DNA of 19,403 nt from UBA2645 sp044360285 (GTDB lineage Bacteria > Pseudomonadota > Alphaproteobacteria > Rickettsiales > UBA1997), in the NCBI GenBank assembly GCA_044360285.1, contig JBIKKP010000029.1, positions 1-19,403 on the forward strand. Reading direction: 5' to 3'. Each line of letters begins with the position of its first letter. Position 1 is the stretch's first letter. Positions 8,070 through 13,223 of the stretch are shown here, in pieces. The notes beneath the pieces are model-generated. The model saw only the letters and a program-made list of their open reading frames with translations. It made no database searches and was not told the origin of the DNA. Both the position numbers and the translations under genes were made by a program.

Positions 8070-10019
8070 ATGTCTAAAGTAATTGGAATTGACCTTGGCA
8101 CAACAAATTCCTGCGTTGCCATCATGGAAGGAAAAAATGTCAAAGTGATCGAAAATTCTGAAGGGGTTAGAACCACGCCTTCAATCATCGGCTTCCTTGC
8201 TAATGGCGAGCGCACTGTTGGCGCGCCGGCAAAAAGGCAGGCTGTCACCAATCCACAAAATACAGTTTTTGGTATTAAGCGTTTGATTGGTCGTCGCTTC
8301 AACGATCCACTTACTGAAAAAGATAAAGGGCTTGTGCCTTACAAAATTGTGCCTTCGGCCAATGGTGATGCCTGGGTAGAAATTAAGGGTGAAAAATACT
8401 CTCCAAGTCAAATTTCGGCTTTCACTTTGATCAAAATGAAAGAAACGGCCGAAAGTTATTTGGGCGAAAAGGTCGAAAAAGCGGTGATTACTGTTCCAGC
8501 TTACTTCAACGATTCGCAACGTCAGGCAACTAAAGACGCTGGAAAAATTGCTGGTTTGGAAGTTCTTCGTATCATCAACGAACCAACGGCTGCAGCTCTT
8601 GCATATGGTTTTGAGAAAAAAGGCGGACAAACAATCGCGGTTTACGATCTTGGTGGCGGTACATTCGACGTTTCAATTCTAGAAATTGGCGATGGCGTTT
8701 TCGAAGTAAAATCAACTAACGGCGACACTTTCCTTGGTGGTGAAGATTTCGACATGCGCATTCAAGAATTCCTCACGGCTGAATTCAAAAAAGATACCGG
8801 CATTGATTTAAGCAAAGACCCAATGTCTTTGCAGCGTTTGAAAGAGGCGGCAGAAAAAGCGAAAATCGAACTTTCTTCGACGCTCGAAACTGATGTGAAT
8901 TTGCCTTACATCACTGCTGATGCAACGGGCCCTAAGCACCTTAACGTTAAACTTACTCGCGCAAAACTTGAGCAATTGGTTGATGATTTGATCCAAAGAA
9001 CCATCAAGCCTTGTGAAAATGCTCTGCAAGATGCTGGTCTGAAAGCCTCTGATATTCACGAAGTGATTTTGGTTGGCGGTATGACGCGTATGCCAAAAGT
9101 CATCGAAACGGTGAAAAAATTATTTGGTAAAGAGCCGAATAAATCAGTTAATCCTGATGAAGTTGTGGCAATTGGTGCGGCAATTCAAGGCGCAGTATTG
9201 CAAGGCGATGTCAAAGATATTTTACTTCTCGACGTCACCCCGCTTTCACTTGGAATTGAAACCGCTGGCGGCGTGTTTACGCGTTTGATTGATCGCAACA
9301 CGACCATTCCAACTAATAAAAGCCAAACTTTTTCAACTGCGGCGGATAATCAAACCGCAGTGACAGTTAAAGTCTTCCAAGGCGAACGCGACATTGCGGT
9401 TCACAACAAACTTCTTGGTGAATTTAATCTGGAAGGAATTGCTCCGGCTCCGCGCGGAATGCCGCAAATCGAAGTTAGCTTTGATATTGACGCTAACGGT
9501 GTGGTGAAGGTTTCGGCAAAAGATAAGGCAACTAACAAAGAGCAGCAAATTCGTATCCAATCATCTGGTGGTTTGTCGGAAGCCGATATCCAAAAAATGA
9601 TGAAAGATGCTGAGGCGAATGCTTCTGCAGACAAAGCGAAGAAAGAATTTATTGAGGCGAAAAACCAGGCGGATTCTGCGGTTTATGAAACTGAGAAGGC
9701 TTTGCGTGAGCATGGCGATAAGGTTGAAGCATCAGTAAAATCAGCAATTGAGGCTGAAGTGCAAAAAGTTAAGGATTTGGTTGCTAAGGAAGATGCCAGC
9801 CCATCTGACCTTAAAGCGGCAACCGAAAATCTTGTTCAAAGCAGCATGAAGCTTGGTGAAGCGATCTATAAATCTTCGCAAAGCTCTGCAGCTGGCGGCG
9901 CTGATGCAGCGGCATCTGATGCAGCGGCATCTGGTGCGGCTTCTGATTCTTCTGCAAGCGGATCAGAAAAAGTAGTCGATGCGCAATATGAAGAAGTAAA
10001 AGACGACGAGAAGAAATAG
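8070..10019 (+). CDS. dnaK: molecular chaperone DnaK (Hsp70)
   Basis: A 649-residue protein of normal length. The actin-like ATPase domain begins IGIDLGTTNSC and contains AVITVPAYFNDSQRQATKDAG, NEPTAAALAYG, the phosphate-loop DLGGGTFDVS and VILVGGMTRMP. The hydrophobic linker region DILLLDVTPLSLGIET leads into the substrate-binding domain (TTIPTNKSQTFSTA) and the helical lid. The tail carries a small A/S/D-rich tandem repeat and ends with the conserved VVDAQYEEVKDDEKK. It binds unfolded proteins in an ATP cycle with DnaJ and GrpE. The gene is monocistronic: a heat-shock-like promoter lies upstream and a strong terminator downstream, and dnaJ is not adjacent. The ATG lacks an obvious Shine-Dalgarno. 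Confidence 0.98.
   Translation: MSKVIGIDLGTTNSCVAIMEGKNVKVIENSEGVRTTPSIIGFLANGERTVGAPAKRQAVTNPQNTVFGIKRLIGRRFNDPLTEKDKGLVPYKIVPSANGDAWVEIKGEKYSPSQISAFTLIKMKETAESYLGEKVEKAVITVPAYFNDSQRQATKDAGKIAGLEVLRIINEPTAAALAYGFEKKGGQTIAVYDLGGGTFDVSILEIGDGVFEVKSTNGDTFLGGEDFDMRIQEFLTAEFKKDTGIDLSKDPMSLQRLKEAAEKAKIELSSTLETDVNLPYITADATGPKHLNVKLTRAKLEQLVDDLIQRTIKPCENALQDAGLKASDIHEVILVGGMTRMPKVIETVKKLFGKEPNKSVNPDEVVAIGAAIQGAVLQGDVKDILLLDVTPLSLGIETAGGVFTRLIDRNTTIPTNKSQTFSTAADNQTAVTVKVFQGERDIAVHNKLLGEFNLEGIAPAPRGMPQIEVSFDIDANGVVKVSAKDKATNKEQQIRIQSSGGLSEADIQKMMKDAEANASADKAKKEFIEAKNQADSAVYETEKALREHGDKVEASVKSAIEAEVQKVKDLVAKEDASPSDLKAATENLVQSSMKLGEAIYKSSQSSAAGGADAAASDAAASGAASDSSASGSEKVVDAQYEEVKDDEKK
9903..9932 (+). repeat. 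15-bp tandem repeat in the dnaK tail
   Basis: GATGCAGCGGCATCT occurs twice back to back (9903-9917 and 9918-9932) and is followed by a diverged third copy. It encodes DAAAS repeats in the disordered C-terminal tail of DnaK, which varies in length among species. Each unit is itself an imperfect palindrome (GATGC...GCATC). Confidence 0.8.
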
Positions 10020-10047
10020 AGACAATCTCGAGCAACTTTTTGCTAAT

Positions 10048-10084
10048 AAAAACCCGCGACTCTAGAAGGGTCGCGGGTTTTTTA
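10048..10084 (+). terminator. strong terminator of dnaK
   Basis: A 13-bp perfect stem with a core of CCCGCGAC / GTCGCGGG, a 9-nt loop and an A-tract/T-tract flank. It begins 29 bp after the dnaK stop and isolates dnaK from the following XRE gene. Confidence 0.92.
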
Positions 10085-10106
10085 TTGTTCAAAATTACCA
10101 AAAAAC

Positions 10107-10550
10107 GTGCCACAAAATTTTCTAAAACAAATCAGAGAGTCGAAAAAAATCGGTCAAAGCCAGTTGGCGAAAATGACCGGTGTAAGCAAGCAGCTGTTAT
10201 CTGGATTTGAAAAAGGCCGCAACGGCGTTTCCAATGAAGTTCTACAAAAAATCGCCGAGGTTTTGAAGGTGAATCCCGATCATATTATGAGCGGAAAAAC
10301 TACCGATCCTTTTGATGAAAAAGGGCGCAAAAAACTTGCCGAAGCAATGAATATGGCTTTCGATTTTTATGGTGATGAGTTTGATAAAGAGACATTGGTT
10401 CAAATCGCTACCGACATTTACGGCCTGATGCTTGATTTTGACGTACTCAAAAAAGACGCTCAAAAACGCGAGTTTCGAGAAGACCTGGAAAGCAAGGTTG
10501 CTCTAGGTCTGGCGGCAAAATGTTTACTTAAATCTAAGAAAATCAAATGA
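10107..10550 (+). CDS. XRE-family helix-turn-helix transcriptional regulator
   Basis: A 147-residue protein with a Cro/C1-type helix-turn-helix at residues about 4-58: IRESKKIGQSQLAKMTGVSKQ, then SGFEKGRNGVS and LQKIAEVLKVNPDHIMSG. The C-terminal half (about 70-147) is helical and basic at its end, and I do not recognise a domain there. The start is a GTG at 10107, the only start codon between the dnaK terminator and the HTH, with no clear Shine-Dalgarno. Its TGA overlaps the ATG of the next small gene (ATGA), so the two are translated together. The pair sits in the convergent gap between dnaK and atpC, a typical place for acquired genes. It could regulate its partner in an addiction-module-like way, but no toxin family is recognisable. 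Confidence 0.8.
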   Translation: MPQNFLKQIRESKKIGQSQLAKMTGVSKQLLSGFEKGRNGVSNEVLQKIAEVLKVNPDHIMSGKTTDPFDEKGRKKLAEAMNMAFDFYGDEFDKETLVQIATDIYGLMLDFDVLKKDAQKREFREDLESKVALGLAAKCLLKSKKIK

Positions 10551-10759
10551 ACCAAAAGCGAAAAACCCAGGCCAAAAAAGAGTTGGAAAAGATCTATGAC
10601 GATCGCTTCAAATTGCTGAAAACTGGCAAAAAATTACGTAAAGAATTTTCGGCTTCGCTGCGAGAAAATCCGGTGCTTGGCCTCATCTTAAAGCTCGCTA
10701 TCCTGGCGAATATTGGCATCTGGACCAGTCTAGGTTTGATAGTTTTTCAGCAGCTCTAG
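10547..10759 (+). CDS. small single-pass membrane protein coupled to the XRE regulator
   Basis: A 70-residue protein with no family I recognise. Residues 1-44 are strongly basic and helical (KKELEKIYDDRFKLLKTGKK), and residues about 46-68 form one hydrophobic helix (LGLILKLAILANIGIWTSLGL). The ATG overlaps the XRE stop by 4 bp, so expression depends on that gene. It ends 5 bp before the target-site duplication of the adjacent IS, so the insertion did not cut it. Its small size, basic soluble part and single TM helix resemble small membrane-active or regulator-anchoring proteins; that is inference only. Confidence 0.65.
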   Translation: MNQKRKTQAKKELEKIYDDRFKLLKTGKKLRKEFSASLRENPVLGLILKLAILANIGIWTSLGLIVFQQL

Positions 10760-10764
10760 ATACA

Positions 10765-10772
10765 TTTATTTT
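10765..10772 (+). repeat. target-site duplication, left copy
   Basis: TTTATTTT directly precedes the left inverted repeat and is repeated exactly at 12670-12677 after the right one. Eight bp is the duplication length expected for the IS1595 family. Confidence 0.93.
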
Positions 10773-10798
10773 GGGATTTATATACTTGACTAGCCAGA
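10773..10798 (+). repeat. left terminal inverted repeat of the IS
   Basis: Twenty-six bp identical to the reverse complement of 12644-12669, starting GGGATTTATA and ending GCCAGA. It contains TTGACT, which serves as the -35 element of the cargo promoter. Confidence 0.95.
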
Positions 10799-10813
10799 TT
10801 TGTGATTTAGAAT
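10786..10813 (+). promoter_or_regulatory. sigma70 promoter of the IS cargo gene, starting in the left inverted repeat
   Basis: TTGACT (10786-10791), a 16-nt spacer and TAGAAT (10808-10813) each match five of six consensus bases. The -10 ends 38 bp before the cargo ATG. Because the -35 is part of the inverted repeat, it travels with the element end and could be bound by transposase. Confidence 0.65.
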
Positions 10814-10851
10814 CAAAGTTTGGGTTAGGAAATTTTAATTAAAGGGGGAAA

Positions 10852-11427
10852 ATGTTAGAAAAAATAAAGGAGCTCTTCTGTTTTAAGGGGCGCCAGTTCC
10901 AATCAGACATTCAAGCTGAAATAAATTCAGGAGAAGTTGATTGGAATAAAATAGACTCAGAGAAGGCGAATTTCATTCTGCAAGAGGGTGAAAAACTCAT
11001 GAGAACAGTTTCAGCAAATTATGATTCTTTAGACAATAAAAGTGCTCTAATAAGAACTTTTTTAGCGGCTTCTTTAACAGCCTTATTCGGAATTTTGAAG
11101 TTTGGTGACGCTTCTTATCAAGGGCTTCTAATTGTTTTAATCAGCGGCTTTTGCTTTGCCTTGGCAATACTATCTATTACCTACAAAACAGAGAAATTTC
11201 CTACAATCGGAACATCGCCAGAAGAGCTTTTGAAGGCAAAATACAATGCAGAAGATTTGCGTTTTTTAATTTGTTGTCAGTTACAAACTTATTCAACAAG
11301 GATAGCCAAAGCAAAAGAGATAAACGCCTCTAAAGGGCTATTTATCAATGTTGCTTTGGCAATTATTTCAATTTCTTTTTTAGTGAGTTTTTTTATGCTT
11401 ATTACAAGCGTTTTTATAGGCTCTTAA
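10852..11427 (+). CDS. IS-borne three-TM membrane protein of unknown function
   Basis: A 191-residue protein. The soluble N-terminus (1-62) holds a helix LQEGEKLMRTVSANYDSLDNK running directly into TM1 (about 65-84). TM2 is at about 90-110, a cytosolic helical segment with CC at 141-142 spans about 122-160, and TM3 is at about 163-188. A GGGGG tract sits 3 nt before the ATG. A helix with an aspartate and KSA just before paired TM helices recalls SLATT or DUF5706 (Pycsar-effector-like) membrane proteins. I offer that only as a shape resemblance, and no nucleotide-cyclase partner is present. The gene lies within the IS boundaries, has its own promoter and terminator, and is not needed for transposition by known IS1595 biology, so it is cargo. 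Confidence 0.75.
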   Translation: MLEKIKELFCFKGRQFQSDIQAEINSGEVDWNKIDSEKANFILQEGEKLMRTVSANYDSLDNKSALIRTFLAASLTALFGILKFGDASYQGLLIVLISGFCFALAILSITYKTEKFPTIGTSPEELLKAKYNAEDLRFLICCQLQTYSTRIAKAKEINASKGLFINVALAIISISFLVSFFMLITSVFIGS

Positions 11428-11500
11428 TATCATAATCATCTTTAACTGGTGGAGGAATTTTCGGATCTTTTGACATCAGTTTTTAAATTTGAGGATTAGC

Positions 11501-11529
11501 AAAAAACCCCGCGCCAACGGGGTTTTTTT
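11501..11529. terminator. bidirectional terminator inside the IS
   Basis: An 11-bp perfect stem AAAAAACCCCG / CGGGGTTTTTT with a 6-nt loop and A/T tracts on both sides. It lies between the converging cargo gene and the transposase-linked small ORF, whose TAA at 11528-11530 sits within the T tract. It can stop transcripts from both directions and would prevent antisense collision. Confidence 0.9.
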
Positions 11530-11680
11530 AGTTTGCAGACTTCCCTTTGTTTCTCAATTTCTTTGAGCGCTCTGCCTTTGGTTTCTTTTTCTCAGCCGCC
11601 TCTTTAATCGGCTTCAAAACCGCATCCAGCACCGGGAAAAACTTCCCCTCCAAGTCCTGTTTTTCTTTTCTTTGTCTCAT
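11528..11680 (-). CDS. 50-residue basic protein translationally coupled to the transposase
   Basis: The ATG at 11680 overlaps the transposase stop (ATGA), and AAGGAG lies 8 nt upstream, one of the best Shine-Dalgarno sequences in the window. The 50 codons read MRQRKEKQDLEGKFFPVLDA, then a lysine/glutamate-rich helical tail (KPIKEAAEKKK...RSKKLRNKGK), ending in TAA at 11528-11530. The product is very basic and could bind DNA or RNA or assist the transposase; no domain is recognised. Position, coupling and Shine-Dalgarno support a real gene despite its size. Confidence 0.7.
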   Translation of the reverse strand: MRQRKEKQDLEGKFFPVLDAVLKPIKEAAEKKKPKAERSKKLRNKGKSAN

Positions 11681-12597
11681 GCTTTTAGCTCCTTGTAAGT
11701 TAGTCTTTTTCCAAACATTCCATCGACCGCAACGTTAAGATTTGCGATCGTGCCATGTCCAACGTTATGACGCGTTGAAAATTCGTTTACGTAGCGGTGA
11801 AGATGCTTTACCGACATATGGTGAAAAGTGCCGTAGTGTCCGCGTTTCAACAAAGCCCAGAAGCTTTCAATTCCGTTGGTGTGAGCTTGGCCTCTAACAT
11901 ATTCGCCAACGCTGTGCCTGATAACTTCATGAGAATATCCCTTAACTCCTTCGTAGCCACTGTGGCAATCTGTGTAAAGGTGTGAACCAGTTTTGATATT
12001 TTGTGCGATTGCTGTTTGTAAAATTTCTCTGGTAGTTCCTTTGATTCTGAAAGCGCGGACTCTCCCGTTGCGCTCTAGCATGCCCATCACGATTTGCTTA
12101 CCCATTCCACCGCGGCCGAACTGCAATCTTTTGTTTTTGTGCTTATTTTTTTCTTTGCCGCCAATGAATGTTTCATCGATCTCAACTTCTTTTCCGAATG
12201 GCTCATCGTCTGTTGCGTAAGCCTCTCTGATTCTGTGCTCTAAAAACCAAGCCGTCTTTTGAGTTACGCCAAGTTCTTTGGCTAATTGCATGCTTGAGAT
12301 GCCTTTGCGCGCTGTCGTCATTAGGTAAATAGCTAGAAGCCATTTATGAAGTGGAATTGGGCTTTCTGAGAGAATTGTTTTTGTGCGAACGCTGAAATGT
12401 TTTCTGCAATCTTTGCAGCGATAAGGCATCGGTTTTTCATCTTTAACTTCTGCTGTTGAAGTTGAGCCGCAATGAGGGCAACTTCTTTTCTTTGCCCAAC
12501 GACGATCTTCTAAATACTTTCTTGCCTTTTTCTCATTAGCGAATTTGCCTGTGAACTCTAGAATACTAAGGATTTCCGGCTTTTGCTTCTTCTGCAT
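11677..12597 (-). CDS. IS1595-family transposase
   Basis: A 306-residue, apparently intact transposase. An N-terminal zinc ribbon (Cys40, Cys43, Cys61, Cys64 in CPHC...CKDC) is followed by a helix-turn-helix region (ISSMQLAKELGVTQKTAWFLEHR cut into two helices) and the ISXO2-like catalytic domain. The acidic residues are visible as EIDETFIGG (Asp141), YTDCHSGY (Asp210) and HTNGIESFW (Glu244, with Asn241). By family knowledge it cuts at the 26-bp ends and duplicates 8 bp, in agreement with the flanks seen. The start ATG lies in one arm of a 10-bp inverted repeat; GAG 8 nt upstream may be a weak ribosome-binding site in the loop. The stop overlaps the 50-codon ORF. Confidence 0.95.
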   Translation of the reverse strand: MQKKQKPEILSILEFTGKFANEKKARKYLEDRRWAKKRSCPHCGSTSTAEVKDEKPMPYRCKDCRKHFSVRTKTILSESPIPLHKWLLAIYLMTTARKGISSMQLAKELGVTQKTAWFLEHRIREAYATDDEPFGKEVEIDETFIGGKEKNKHKNKRLQFGRGGMGKQIVMGMLERNGRVRAFRIKGTTREILQTAIAQNIKTGSHLYTDCHSGYEGVKGYSHEVIRHSVGEYVRGQAHTNGIESFWALLKRGHYGTFHHMSVKHLHRYVNEFSTRHNVGHGTIANLNVAVDGMFGKRLTYKELKA

Positions 12598-12625
12598 AAT
12601 TATCTCAGTTGTTGAAATTATGCAG
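12592..12625 (-). promoter_or_regulatory. hairpin over the transposase start codon
   Basis: CTGCATAATT (12592-12601) and AATTATGCAG (12616-12625) form a perfect 10-bp inverted repeat with a 14-nt spacer. In the transposase mRNA one arm contains the ATG and the loop contains the likely GAG ribosome-binding core. The distal arm also contains CATAAT, a possible -10. It could limit translation of read-through transcripts or be an operator. Confidence 0.55.
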
Positions 12626-12643
12626 CGAACTTAAAAGCTTAAT

Positions 12644-12669
12644 TCTGGCTAGTCAAGTATATAAATCCC
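12644..12669 (-). repeat. right terminal inverted repeat of the IS
   Basis: Perfect 26-bp inverted copy of the left end. Its TTGACT faces the transposase, but no good -10 follows at 16-18 nt (best TAAGTT), so this end is a weaker promoter than the left one. Confidence 0.95.
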
Positions 12670-12677
12670 TTTATTTT
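12670..12677 (+). repeat. target-site duplication, right copy
   Basis: TTTATTTT, identical to the eight bases before the left end. Confidence 0.93.
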
Positions 12678-12907
12678 GGGGTGGTGACCCAAAATTGGGG
12701 ATACAAACAGCATCCATCTCCAGTGGTGGCTTTGGAGTGGTTTTACTCTGTTAAAAGTTTTAGGTGTTTTTGGGCTTTTGTCGGGTTTGTTTTTTGGTAT
12801 GATCACCGTATGATAAAAACTTATTAACTCAAGACGGTGACTGTGGCGACCTTAGAGCATAAAGGATTTGTGCCATTTTGGGAAAACGTTCGCCAAATTT
12901 TAGACAT
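12678..12907. other. 230-bp spacer without a convincing gene
   Basis: Together with the IS end this makes a gap of over 360 bp between the transposase start and atpC. I see no convincing ORF, tRNA or known RNA. It is G/T-rich on the plus strand and holds short structures: CCCAA/TTGGG near 12688, an imperfect CCA-CTCCA/TGGAG-TGG stem around 12715-12740, TATGAT twice (12798-12803 and 12809-12814), and a TCACCGT/ACGGTGA inverted repeat (12803-12809 and 12834-12840). It may be a degenerate gene or an undescribed small RNA ending at the terminator that follows. Confidence 0.4.
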
Positions 12908-12945
12908 AAAAAAACCGCCGATTTTTTAAGATCGGCGGTTTTTTT
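12908..12945. terminator. bidirectional terminator after atpC
   Basis: A 15-bp perfect stem with core ACCGCCGAT / ATCGGCGGT, 8-nt loop and seven-base A and T tracts. It lies 20 bp past the atpC stop on the minus strand and also faces transcripts arriving from the IS side. Confidence 0.92.
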
Positions 12946-12964
12946 ATTCGATTCTAGCTTTTGG

Positions 12965-13222
12965 CTAATCAACGAGGATGGTCAGCAAATCTGCATCTTG
13001 CATATTTGCAAACCCACCATTTTTCGCTTCGAAAGTTTTTAGCAAATTTTGCTTTTCGTCGTAAATCGCAATTTGCGATTCCTTGCGTAAGCTTGCAGCA
13101 ATTGCTTCATGGCCATGCATGATACCAACATCGCCAGCAGCTGACGGAACAACAACCAACACGCATTCGCCTTGAAAAAGAAATCCAGTTGGAGCGACGA
13201 TTTCAAGTTTCAAATTCGGCAT
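12965..13222 (-). CDS. atpC: F1Fo ATP synthase epsilon subunit, short form
   Basis: An 85-residue protein matching the N-terminal beta-sandwich of the epsilon subunit: LKLEIVAPTGFLF, VVVPSAAGDVGIMHGHEA, then NGGFANMQDADLLTILVD. Usual bacterial epsilon subunits have about 130-140 residues, the last 40-50 forming a two-helix domain that can inhibit ATP hydrolysis. Here the protein stops at the end of the sandwich and the terminator begins 20 bp later, so that domain is absent. The subunit should still couple gamma to the c-ring. The ATG follows the atpD stop by 1 nt, with GAGG upstream. Naturally short epsilon subunits are known, for example in Chlorobium. Confidence 0.9.
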   Translation of the reverse strand: MPNLKLEIVAPTGFLFQGECVLVVVPSAAGDVGIMHGHEAIAASLRKESQIAIYDEKQNLLKTFEAKNGGFANMQDADLLTILVD

Positions 13223-13223
13223 G

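Larger units (their letters stand above)
10773..12669. mobile_element. complete IS1595-family insertion sequence with cargo gene (1897 bp)
   Basis: The element is bounded by 26-bp perfect inverted repeats beginning GGGATTTATATACTTG, flanked by an exact 8-bp direct repeat TTTATTTT. Inside are an intact IS1595-type transposase on the minus strand, a 50-codon ORF coupled to its end, a bidirectional terminator, and a three-TM membrane-protein gene on the plus strand. At 1.9 kb it is about twice the size of a transposase-only IS1595 member; the difference is the cargo. The matching ends and duplication point to a recent, intact insertion into the spacer between the small XRE-linked gene and atpC. 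Confidence 0.95.

Noticed and set aside
11414..11476. 20-codon minus-strand frame overlapping the end of the IS cargo gene
   Set aside because: Too short, no Shine-Dalgarno, overlaps the cargo coding end.
10773..12669. Composite transposon or larger genomic island around the IS
   Set aside because: Only one IS copy is present and its 8-bp duplication directly flanks it, which is explained by a single insertion.
12609..12827. 72-codon plus-strand frame
   Set aside because: It starts inside the IS hairpin region, runs across the right inverted repeat and target duplication, and has no Shine-Dalgarno or family-like sequence.
12837..12929. 30-codon GTG frame after the twin TATGAT boxes
   Set aside because: It ends in the loop of the atpC terminator and has no ribosome-binding site; probably chance.
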